From: Eutypa lata
Lineage: Eukaryota > Ascomycota > Sordariomycetes > Xylariales > Diatrypaceae
Assembly: GCA_022661535.1 (NCBI GenBank)
Contig: JAKULF010000015.1
Coordinates: 248,001 to 312,000 of the forward strand
DNA: 64,000 nt
Direction: 5' to 3'
Position 1 is the stretch's first letter. Each line of letters opens with the position of its first letter. Shown in pieces: positions 10,705 to 20,936 of the stretch. The notes below the pieces were generated by a model, which searched no databases, was not told the DNA's origin, and worked only from the letters and a program-made list of their open reading frames with translations. The position numbers and the translations under genes are program-made.

Positions 10705-13700
10705 TTATCTTTCAAAGAAGAGCTCGGAACAACATGGCAGATACCTACTTAAGCATAAACAATGAGTAGGTATATATATAAGGCGTTAGCATTGAAGAAC
10801 TCGATCACGCGAGGCACATTCTAAATCTCGTTGAACTGTTTGATACGCATTAGATAGACCACTCGATGTTGTCTTAAGTCTGTAGGCTAAAGTGCCCTTT
10901 ACCTTCAATTCTTTACCTGTGTTATTAGTTTAATGTCATAGAACAACAGCCTCAATGGATGGATTAGTTGCCAAGAATATGAACTGTCCCACTTCATGTA
11001 TCATTACTTTTCCCCGCGGTATCTATACCTCCCGTCAAATGCCCACGATACTTTACAGGGTCGTCCCGCAGGTACCTATAATAAAGGGAGTATTAGGATA
11101 CTTCGAAAGGCTGGCTACATACCTACTTCACCTGTGCTACTTAACGTTAGGATGTCAAAAACTGTTCTATATGTATGGTGTATGGTGTAGGTATGTAGTA
11201 TGTGTATTAATATGATGCGGCTTGCTCTATCAATATGTCTTCACTTTGTAAAATAGCCAGGCAGCCCAGATGATTTATTTTTATTTTTAGTAAATCTGTA
11301 ATGACCCGCATCTTCGGTTGACTTATCGATAATACATACAATGAATGACCTTCACCGACTCATCCCTACTCACCCGCAACCCGTTCCCGAGTCAGCTACG
11401 TTAGCATGACCTCCAACTACCTACTTATGTACTCCAAATGGGCATTATCATGATGTCTCGAATGATGTCTATTTAACTCGCCTTAATTATTAACAACAAT
11501 ACCCGGCTGGTATTCGACAAGTTATATTTTGCGATAGCCTTGAGACATCTTATCTATAAATATCTAAGTTACTGCTAACTATATACATTTACATATATAA
11601 GCATACAACTATTTCCACTTTGCCCCCTTTTGAATAGCCTCTGGTTACACGAAACTAGTGTGTGTAATGATCCATGAAACAGTATCACATATGCCGTCCT
11701 ACCATCAAAGCACCAATCTTCCAGAGATGCGGCACCCTCTCATTAGCCAGGCCGCAAGATTAGCTATATAGTAGTATGCATGTAGGTATTCAAAAGTGAC
11801 AAAGCGATTGTTTGCTGCTGTTAGCTTGCGGAGCCTTAATGTAACTTGATACCTGGCTCCTACTTTGCTACCAGCGAGTATCACCTTTAGTTTCCTATAA
11901 TAGTGTCTCCTAGGCCTTCCCTTCGTGCTTCATATGTCTCTTAACTGTGTCAACCGTACGTATATTATGCTCCTACGCCGGGAGAATACCAATCTTATAC
12001 ATCACAGCCGTTAGTGCGCTACACCAAACGCTTCTCCTGGTGTTTGCCTTCAGGTCATCACTTCTGTCAGCCCTAACCTGTTTGTAACCGCACCTCTGCC
12101 ACGGGACAGAATTGTCGCTGCAGGGATGAAGTCAGTATGCTAGTTAAATAGAACGCTGTGTTAACTACGGGGAAGAAAAATGAATAGATAGTTTGGTTTT
12201 GGTGTCACGAAACCTGGAGGCGATTGCACTATAGTAATCATCTCACTATTATGTGTAGCCTACGAGTTGTCAAATGGGTGGTATTAAAGTCATTCAACTT
12301 AAAGATATGTGACTTCCTCCGATATAGGACGCCACGAATGTAATGGATGATACGAAGTTCATGCATGCATGCTGAGGTGGAAGAGTGAATAGGGGTGTTG
12401 GCATCGCTATGAGCCGAAGCAGTTCTGACGCATTCATACTAAGATCTTATATATATTCTACTTCTAACCCCGAGCCAGTCAACGCTACCTAGAGTGCCAG
12501 ACCAAGAGGCCACGGCTCATACAATGAGTTCTCTTTATCTCTCGGGGCGATTAACAACTTAGCTATTCATTCATGAACGTCTCATTGTCTCGAACATAGT
12601 GATCTAATATCACACAACCATATCAACGGTCCAGGCAACGGTCCAAACCCAAGTTAAGATAACAATCGAACGCAGCCACCTGCTAGCCTGGCCCAAACTG
12701 AAAGCGACAAGGGTGAAGGGTGCCGACAGGCCGGGAGAGATTGGCACAGGCTATATGTTAGCAATCAATGGTGTTTCTATCAGCAAACAGAGCGCACGAG
12801 GGACACTCTGTTATAGATATATACAAGAGCGAGTTTCCCGTTTCCTTCGACGGGGGAGACGTCAATCTCGGTAGCAAGCAAAGGAGGCTATGCCAAGTCA
12901 ATATTGCCATCAACCCTTAACTAAGACTAAATGTATGTATATACGTATGCTACTTACTGTATACTGTTATGGTTTACGAAGCACCCACGCACGAACATGA
13001 TCATCACCTCCGCAAACAACATGAGGGTGTCTTTACACACATACCTGCACAGCCCCCTCAACAAGTAGTCGAGATTCTGCAGCGTGGGCTGCTACTCCTT
13101 AAGCACTAGGTGTAGGATGAAGAGTTGGTCCTCTAGGTATGGCCGCGACTGAAAGTTCAACCTCGATGTTAACGCTAAGCTCATTCTTCACGGCTTCCTC
13201 GGCCCGGGGCCATGGTTATCTGAAAATGTCTTGGTAGCCGAATGGGCATCCTAGGTGCTAGGCTGTAACGTGGTGCATTTGTTAGCCTCCTAGGCTAGAC
13301 AGCCAGAAGAAGTCGTTGCCAAACAAATACCATAATCTTTTTGCGCGGGGCAAGAACCGTCCGTCTGGGTCTATACTGGGACTTGGTCAGTCAAAGTTCT
13401 GGATGAGGGGTATATACAAGTAGATAGGTATCTACGTTGAAAGGACAACACGCAGGTTTACGAGTGGCGATGGATTTGCCGCATGGATATTATGGAGAAG
13501 TGCCTATACCGCTATAGATAGACTCTACCAGGTGATGTTTATATTCATTCTTAATGAAGAAAGCTCAACTAATGCTGCTTGGTAACTGTAGCAGGTACTT
13601 ATTTGTCTCTGTTGTACCGAGGAGTTCAGATAGCTTGAAAGGGCCCCCTAGCACTGCATGATTTCTGTATCTGCAATCTTTAAGGGGCTCTGCTCAGGCT

Positions 13701-14287
13701 GGGTGGCTTCATCAAGACGGGGCTAGCATCTGTTCTATGGGATTCTAGGGCGACATCTTCTGTGTTTACGGGTTGGGCGCTGTTCTGTCTTCATTCTGGC
13801 TACGATATTATCACATTGGATGTTTGCATCTGAGGATGGCATGGGAATATCATCTTTCACAACACGCACGGGTACTCTAGCCTAAACTGACATCAACGAA
13901 GTGTACGTCCATGTCGAAAGAATCAGAACATGGAAAGGCCCGGCATGTCACTCAACATACCTCTCAGACAGCACAATAAAACGCAATAAATGTAGCAAAG
14001 AAACTTTATGATTTCTATCTTGTCTCTCTGCTAGAAAAAAGAATGCCTCTCAAAGGCCAACAATAGAAGAATGATCATAACGGCGAAAAGGCTTTTTGGG
14101 TTATCACCGCCTACGGCCAACCACACAATGCAAATGCTAAGAACCCCCAACTCCATAAACCGATGCAATGTTTTCTTCGTCGCCGTTCATACTACATCGT
14201 CGTGTCTGTCCGTCCATCCATCCTGATCTATCTACTTGTCTCTTTTTTCCCCCACGATGCTACGTAGTCTAAGTGACGTAACATCCT

Positions 14288-15475
14288 TTAGATCTCCTGG
14301 ATGAACTGGGGACCCGAGTTCGGCGTACCGACGTTCTCCGACACGAGGAAGTCAGAAACCGGCAGGCTCGCGACGGGGGTGGCGTCGAGCGAACCCGTGG
14401 TGGGATCGCGCTTGAAGGCGGCAATGCCGTGGTCGCCGTCCTGGTTGGCGACGAAGACGAGGCTCTGGTCGGCGTCGGTGCTGAGGCTGAACATGCGGGG
14501 CACGAGACCGCCGCTGGAGGTCGTGTCGGCGAAGCGCAGCTGCGAGCCGCCGCCGTTGCCGCCGGCCTCGAGGACGAAGTGGGCGATGCTGTCGGTCTCG
14601 TTCCCGCTGAGCCGGTTCGACACGTAGACGTGGCCGCTGTTCGCAATGGCGAGCTCGCCCGCCGCGGCGCTGGTGGCGTTGGCCGGAGGGAAGCTCGCGC
14701 CGTAGGTGCTCAGGCGCTGGGTCTCCTCGAATTGGATGTTGCCCTCGGCGTAGGTCAGCTTGAAGAGCACGAGCTCGTTGGACAGCTCGGTCGCGACGAC
14801 GTAGTGCGAAGCCTGGTTGCCGCCGTCGACGGAGATGAAGCCGCCGTGGCGCGGGCCCGACCCGGTGCCGACGGGGACCGTGTTGACGACCTCGTAGCTG
14901 TTGTTCTCGCTGTCGACGACGGCCAGCGCGTCACCGCCGAGATCGGGGATCACGAAGTAGCGGCCGCTCGGGTCGAGGAGGGCCTGGTGGGCGCGGTGGG
15001 TTTCCTGGCCGGGGCCGAGCTCGCTGCCGGTGAGTGCCACGTTCTTGAAAAGCTTCAGGCTGTTGTCGGCCTGGATGTCCCAGACGTCGTAGGTGCCGGT
15101 GCCGTAGGAGGCGCCGACGATACGGGTCTGTTCGGCGTTGAACGCGAGCGAGACGACGCCCGTGGTGCCCTGGGCGCTCGGGCCCGGGGTCGGGTTGCTG
15201 GAAGCGCCGTCAAGGGTGAAGAGGGTCAGATCGGCGGCGTTCTCGTTGACCGCGTACACGAGGTTCGGGTTGCGGTACAGAAGCCAGCTAGGGGCGGTCC
15301 CCTTTTGGTACTGCTTGCTGGTGATGGTGAAGGCGCTGCCGGTGAAATCGGCAGTGACGATCTGGGCCGGCGTGCCGATGAGCAGCTTGTGTGTCGCGTC
15401 CTGACGCGACATGATGCGGGATGGGGCTGCTGCTGCCATGCCAAAGGCCATCAAGGTGGTAAATGATTTGTACAT
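14288..15475 (-). CDS. Secreted lactonase-like seven-bladed beta-propeller protein
   Basis: Intronless, 395 aa. The fold resembles the 6-phosphogluconolactonase/3-carboxy-cis,cis-muconate lactonizing enzyme group (Lactonase, PF10282). Repeating blades are visible: VYAVNENAADLTLFTLD, IVGASYGTGTYDVWDIQ, HQALLDPSGRYFVIPDLGGD, RHGGFISVDGG, HVYVSNRLSGN and LVFVANQDGDHGIAAFKRDP. The HRAHQALLDPSGRY and VSNR segments match the conserved core of the family. The N-terminus (MYKSFTTLMAFGMAAAAPS) is a likely signal peptide followed by RIMSRQ, a possible processing site. Secretion argues against a pentose-phosphate role; the substrate may be an extracellular sugar or aromatic lactone, but this is inference. 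GC content is much higher than in the flanks. The long open frame on the opposite strand is a codon-bias shadow. Confidence 0.9.
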   Translation of the reverse strand: MYKSFTTLMAFGMAAAAPSRIMSRQDATHKLLIGTPAQIVTADFTGSAFTITSKQYQKGTAPSWLLYRNPNLVYAVNENAADLTLFTLDGASSNPTPGPSAQGTTGVVSLAFNAEQTRIVGASYGTGTYDVWDIQADNSLKLFKNVALTGSELGPGQETHRAHQALLDPSGRYFVIPDLGGDALAVVDSENNSYEVVNTVPVGTGSGPRHGGFISVDGGNQASHYVVATELSNELVLFKLTYAEGNIQFEETQRLSTYGASFPPANATSAAAGELAIANSGHVYVSNRLSGNETDSIAHFVLEAGGNGGGSQLRFADTTSSGGLVPRMFSLSTDADQSLVFVANQDGDHGIAAFKRDPTTGSLDATPVASLPVSDFLVSENVGTPNSGPQFIQEI

Positions 15476-17047
15476 GTTGACGGTTTTAGGTTTTCCTTTT
15501 TTTTTAAGAGCTTAGAGCTTTGATGGATGTAGTTTGCTTTTATAAATAAATGTGGGGTAAAGTTTATTCAACTGAATCAAAGTGAATAATCAATGAATGT
15601 ATGATTTTTTTCTGAGGGCGGGAAGTGAATAATAGTTTGAATAGAATTGAACTGATAGAATGATCGACCAGATACCAGGGAGATCAGCGCTCTGGGTGTA
15701 CTTATAGTCCGATGATAAAGGCAAATCCAGGAACAATGTATGACAAGGCTAGATGCGAGATTGCTCAGCCGACACAATAAGACGCAGAGCACGCAAAGAA
15801 CAAGGCGCAGGCTAATATCTTTGTGAGTTGGGACAAAGTCGACAAAGCCAACAGTTAATGAATGGATCTGTTTGATTGGTCAGAGACAGGGAATGAATGA
15901 ATTGCGCAGTGTGACCCTTTTTCTTTCCTAATTGACTGACCGCAAGAGACGAAGAATGCTTTTCTTTGAAGGAATGGTACCCGAGAGTTCGGTGTCGTTT
16001 CGTAGCAAACCGCTTTATTAGCAAGAGCAAGTTGTGAAGTCGAAAGAGCAAGAACGGAAAGCAAATGATTGGCGATCAGCCGTCTATTAAAGACATGATC
16101 GCGGTGATCATTCCGGCATATCCCAGCCTATACTTACCAAATAGGAAGCAACCTCAGTCAGCCTCAAGCTCTCGTCATAACTTTCCCCTCAACTCCTCTT
16201 CTGCATATTTTAGTGCTACGTGCTAGCACATATGGAAGGCTTGGCTGCTTGGGGAAGGTGTCCTTATTGGGGCTACTACGTTGTATATTGAACAATGCGA
16301 TTAACTGCCTTGTTCGTCCAAAAGCCAACTTTGCTGACGTGCTAGAGGGTGGGAAGTAATTGCAAGCCATCGGCACTCTAGCGGAGGTGTGGACGATACT
16401 GTGGGGAGGCTTGGAGATCATCTCGGCCAATCTGAGAGCGCTTTTACCCCTTTCTGGACAAAGGCAGGAAATGGTTTCTATTTTGAGATGCTAGTGGATA
16501 CGACCCCTGAATCTCTTCATGTTGAGAGTTGCCCTTTGCTCATTTAGTAAGCTTGTCAATAGGGCAATTCGGAAAGGCTAGCATAACATCAGAGAAAGGC
16601 ACCTGTTATAAACGACAGGTCACGTCAAATAAAAGCGGCCGCAAGATATAACATTGCAGCTGCATTGTAACCGTAGGGCTTAGCCAAGCTTGTCTTTGAA
16701 ACACTCCGTGGCTTCGTCGTCGAATCATGTGCATGTGGAGAGTGAAACAATCGCAATCACTAAACCGCCAACTATGCATCACTACTGGGGACTGGAATCC
16801 GAACGACGCCTACCGAACTGCAGTTACCTAGATATGTAGTAAGACGTTACACAAGGGGCGATAAATTCAATAGAGATGCATATTTATGTAAATATATTAA
16901 GTACGACGTCAGTAAATACATTCGTAATATCTATGGATTTTCAAAGAGCCACCAGCGCTAAACCCAGGGGTAAGTAAAAGCAAAGTGACAATAGCTAACG
17001 CCAAGCCAGTCATCCGCGAGATCTCCAATAAGTAGGTATGTATCGAT
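15476..17047. other. Intergenic, no gene seen
   Basis: AT-rich promoter side of the lactonase gene and 3' flank of the Rossmann-fold gene. The open frames are short and unrelated to any family recognised here. No repeat of note. Confidence 0.55.
15538..15550 (-). promoter_or_regulatory. TATA-like element of the lactonase gene
   Basis: The minus strand reads ATTTATTTATAAAAG about 65 bp before the ATG at 15475, a fitting position for a fungal TATA box plus short leader. No other element is claimed. Confidence 0.4.
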
Positions 17048-17848
17048 TCACCATGTGATCCAAGCAGCCTTGCCCAAATATTCTCTTCCCTCCTTCTCAA
17101 TTAAATTCTCAAAAATCCACCGCCCGACATCGTCCCTCGAGATGTTATACCCGATCTCCCGCCGGACGGCGCCCGTAGCGCAATCCTCCACACCCACGCG
17201 GATGGGGCGATCGGGCCTACCCTCGCCGTCGGCCAGCAAGCTCGGGCGCACAAAGGTATAGGCCTCCCCGCTCCCCGTCACCTTCTCCTCGAGGATGCGC
17301 TTGTCGGCGTGCGGCACCCGTAGCATGCCGTGATAGACGGGGCTTAGGAGGATGGGGAAGTCGCGCCCGGTCTTCGAGATGCCGCAGGTGCTCACGATGA
17401 CGAGCTTGGGGCCTTTTCCGTCGCTACCACCACCACCACCACCACCACCAACGCCACTACTTTGCATGCCAGAAGACCGAAGCGTACCTAGCGCTTCCAA
17501 CAGCGCCCCGATGCCCTTCTCGCAGACGTGCGGGTCGTCGATCGTCATGCACTTGATGTTGAAGACGCCGCCGATAGAGAAGACGACGGCGTCGACGAGG
17601 CGGGGGCGGCTGTCGTCAGACGGATCCACGAGACACCGCGCGACGGCCGCTGTGTCGTGCGCGTTGCCCTGCTCCACCACTAGGTTTGGGTACTTGTCCG
17701 CCGGTAGCTTATCCGTGAGCTTTGAGGGTGTCCGACACAGCGTTATGCACGTGTGTCCTGCAACGACGGCACGCTGGAGCGCCGCGAAGCCGCACCCCCC
17801 TGAGGCGCCGAAGAAGGCGATGGTCTTTTTGGGAGCTGTGGTGGACAT
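17048..17848 (-). CDS. NAD(P)-binding Rossmann-fold protein (NmrA/atypical SDR type)
   Basis: Intronless, 266 aa. It starts at MSTTAPKKTIAFFGASGGCG, where GASGGCG is the glycine-rich dinucleotide loop after the first beta strand. VVFSIGGVFN and LVIVSTCGISKTGRDFP are the next conserved strands, and YTFVRPSLLADGEG is the typical strand before the C-terminal lobe. The end (YNISRDDVGRWIFENLIEKEGREYLGKAAWITW) matches the NAD(P)H-binding PF13460-like layout. An upstream in-frame ATG at 17929 would add 27 residues, but MSTT fits the family start. A Gly run (VGGGGGGGGSDGKG, about residues 133-148) encoded by a GGT repeat interrupts the fold at a loop. It lacks the Tyr-x3-Lys of classical SDRs, so redox activity is uncertain; it may be a reductase or a redox sensor. 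Confidence 0.85.
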   Translation of the reverse strand: MSTTAPKKTIAFFGASGGCGFAALQRAVVAGHTCITLCRTPSKLTDKLPADKYPNLVVEQGNAHDTAAVARCLVDPSDDSRPRLVDAVVFSIGGVFNIKCMTIDDPHVCEKGIGALLEALGTLRSSGMQSSGVGGGGGGGGSDGKGPKLVIVSTCGISKTGRDFPILLSPVYHGMLRVPHADKRILEEKVTGSGEAYTFVRPSLLADGEGRPDRPIRVGVEDCATGAVRREIGYNISRDDVGRWIFENLIEKEGREYLGKAAWITW

Positions 17849-19443
17849 TGTGTTGTGTAGTGTATGATGTGGTTTGGGTAGGTACTGTACAAGAAGCAGC
17901 GTAGATATTAAATAGTATGGTGACAGCACTACCTATGGGTATACTGCGTATATAGGTATGTATGTAGATATGTGATATCCGTCCGTATAGACAACCCAAT
18001 ATGTAAGATGATTGGTTAACTCAGGGGAGTGAAGCTCTCAGGCGGCATGCAGTTTCGTTTCGATTTGGATAACTAGATACTTCTCGCAGTAATGACTTGC
18101 TTAAAATCTGTGGTGTTGTTCATAGATTGCTCGGTTGAATGACTAACTAACTACAACAACAAGAACAGGCGTCCAAGCCAACCTTTTTATCTTCACATCC
18201 TGAGCGAGAGAGCCATCGATCTTCCATCCTTCGCCTTTCAGCTCATGCAGACAGGGCTAAGAAACAACAATAGCAGCAATCCACAGTACCATCAAATCCT
18301 CCATGAAAATTGGGCGGAGCAGCCGCCTCGTAGGGCGGTGCAATCCGAGTCGAAAGCATACATATCTTACCCTGCGTGCTGCGTAGAACACCTGGCCGTG
18401 GAGCGAGCTGTCGCCGGCGCACTCTGATACCATATACGGTTAGGCGCACTCGGGGGGCTGTTAGGTAACTAGGGCTTCCCGCTAGGTTAACCTATCTTGC
18501 CGATGGAGAGTTTCTTTCTTTCGTTCAGTCGGCGGTGCCAACCGTGGCTGGGGGCCTGTCAAATCAACGGAAACGAAAATAAGAAGAAAAGAGACCGTGA
18601 AGCGGACCGATTGTCTGTCCGCCGTGCTCGGTCGCTTCGTCGATTAGCTCGGAGATCGAGCATTTGGGTGGAGTAAGACATGTTAACTGTCCGTCCCGGC
18701 CACACGGCACAGAGCTATAAACTATATACATTAACCTATGCGGGAGAACTCTAAACCTAGGCCATTATTACCTATTATTAGATTTTCCATATGCGATAAC
18801 GTGTACGGCCGGTAGCAACAAGGAAGACTCGTTTACGTCATGCTCAGTATGCTAAGCTGGACCGTAACTGGGGCTGATTTTTCGAGTTACTGAAAGACTC
18901 GCTTTCTTCTACTTGGCAGATGGAATGCAGGAGACGACAATATAGTATGCCGCTGGTTGGTACGGTCAAATCATTATATAAACAACCTCCGTTGATAGGA
19001 TATCATTAGCATCACTGCATCAAGTATATACAATGAACTCGACCCGAACCCCCTGACCCCCCCATTGCTCATCCCCAGGCCCCGACTTCGAATTAGATTG
19101 GGGGGTTACGTCTCTCGTGTCACAGGCCCAATATCCTGACTGGCTTAGAAAGGGAGCGGACGATATGCAATCATTACAGCCCTCATCTAGGGCATATAGG
19201 TATATAGTAGCTTGAAACCCAGAATATTTTATCGCAAAACAAGTAGTGCATTCCCATATGCCTGCTCGCAGTCGTCTTTTTAAGACGAGAAAAAGGAGTG
19301 TGCAGTGTACGCCGTTTTGAAAATGCCGAACCAGATGCTAACGTGAGTCCAGAGTACCTCCCCGTACATTACTCGCTCGCGTCTTCACATATATATATAC
19401 ACACACACACACATATCAACAATTATTCAAAGATAGGCCTCGT
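17849..19443. other. Intergenic, no gene seen
   Basis: Contains the 5' flank of the Rossmann-fold gene and the 3' flank of the Crh-like gene. Only short frames without family features; a (TA)/(CA) dinucleotide patch lies at about 19390-19412. Confidence 0.55.
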
Positions 19444-20936
19444 CTACAACCAGACCATGCCGGCAACCGCAACAAGCGCAGCGAAGGTGCTAGCGCCCAG
19501 CATTTGCTCCTGCTTGACACCAATGTTAGTGCTGTCGTCGCTAGTTCCCGCGCTGGAAGCGCTGCAGTCTTGCGTAAACCCAGTCTGGGTGCAGGCCGGT
19601 GTGGTATCCGTCCCGGTGGCGGAATCGCCGCTAGTACCAGTGCCGGAATCCCCGCCAGCCTCGCCGTTGGTGCCGGGGCCGCCACCGCTCAGGCCGGGGA
19701 TGACCTCCGAGCTTCCGCTCGAGCTCGAGCTCTCCTTCGGGTAATCCTTGTCCATGTCGAGACCAGTGCCCAGGAGGGATTTCAGAATCGTAGAGCTGTC
19801 GCCATCGATGACCGTGTCGTTGGTGCCCTTCGCATCGCTGTAGGTGTAGCTCGTGCCGGAGTTCGTTCCCGGTGCAGAGTCCGTCTTCCAGCACTCGATG
19901 TCAACTTGGGAGACGGCCGCGTAGTAGTATCCATCCCGCTTGATGTCGTCGCTGTCCCAATCGATCTCGCCACCGGCCCAGGAGATGGTGCCCTCGGCGT
20001 TCGTATCGGCACCTCCGGGCCAGATGGAAATCTGGACTCGAGAGGGGGTCTGCGGGTAGTCCCACTGGTTCGCGGTCTTGTTCCAGGTATCCGACTTCTT
20101 GACTGTCCGTCCGACCTCTCCGTCCACGAGCCATTGAATCTCGTCAGGCGTCCAGTTGATCTCGTAGTCGTGGTATTCGGCAAACGTATCGCTAAGATCA
20201 GTGATGTTACCCGAGTGGGTGTCTAAGCTGGCTATTAGCAACGAGAAAGGAGGACGAACGATGAGATGATAGTATCATCGTCGCACAAGGTAAGCGGGGC
20301 GAATCTTACAGTCTGGGATACCCTGGAAATAGTAATTTGTTTGAGCGACCTCGAGATCGACACCAACCCACTCGTAGTCGATTTCATCCTTCACGTCACT
20401 AAATAGAATGAAGGCGGTCACGACACCACGACCTCTGCCGGTCTTCATCCTAGCCTTGACATTTCCATACCACATATAGACAGTGGAGGCCATCACGGTG
20501 CCGACTGTGTTAGGCGCCATGGTCAATAGTACGCCGCCATCATGCTCTACTGTCTCACCCTGGACTGCCCAGTCGGCCTTGGACGCGTCTCCGAGGTAGT
20601 CTTTGACGTTGGCTAAGCTGTCCGTGCTGTCCATCGTCATCGATCTGTCTTCGCAGACAGGTGCTGGGACGCAGGCGTCGAGGGAGAAGGACATGCGAGG
20701 GTCACAACCTCCGAGGCAGTAGGCGCCAACTCCACACTGGCCATACTCTGTCGAGATTGTATCAGCAAAGCGTGCTCTACCATCTTAGAATTCAACCTGT
20801 CAAGGCCTCACTTACGAGAACAGCAGGGCGTCTCCTCCGGACATTTATTCGTCAAAGAACATGTTGGGATGTCGTCGGCTACAACTGAAGAGGCACCAAG
20901 CAAGGCAACCGCCAGAGTTGGTAATAAACGAAACAT
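19444..20936 (-). CDS. Crh-type GH16 cell-wall transglycosylase, GPI-anchored
   Basis: Links chitin to beta-glucan in the fungal cell wall (Crh1/Crh2/Utr2 family). Three exons, 20936-20816, 20747-20310 and 20231-19444, give 448 aa. Residues 1-20 (MFRLLPTLAVALLGASSVVA) are a signal peptide. A Cys-rich segment follows (CSLTNKCPEETPCCSQYGQC...AYCLGGCDP), like the N-terminal domain of Utr2. The GH16 catalytic motif is DEIDYEW at 161-167, with nucleophile E162 and acid/base E166. NYYFQGIPD and VQISIWPGG are conserved Crh segments. A Ser/Gly/Thr-rich stalk from about residue 330 precedes a hydrophobic tail (TFAALVAVAGMVWL), the GPI-attachment signal. The protein should act at the outer plasma membrane and wall. 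A TATA-like run lies about 95-105 bp upstream. Confidence 0.93.

Larger units (their letters stand above)
5635..14287. other. Gene-poor intergenic region of 8.7 kb
   Basis: Apart from the possible leader exon near 6.2 kb and its upstream donor near 7.5 kb, no coding signal is seen. Tetranucleotide microsatellites are dense: TAGG near 7020, TG at 7394-7422, GATG at 8160-8189, and ATAC at 10115-10170. From 11216 to 14268 neither strand has an open frame of 60 codons. There is no recognisable transposase, LTR or tRNA. Three TATGTATG-type tracts and a TACCTAGGTA palindrome (10606) fall in the middle. Confidence 0.55.

Noticed and set aside
14429..15466. 345-codon open frame on the plus strand opposite the lactonase gene
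   Set aside because: It is Val/Gly/Ala/Asp-rich with no family features and arises from the GC-biased third positions of the real minus-strand gene.
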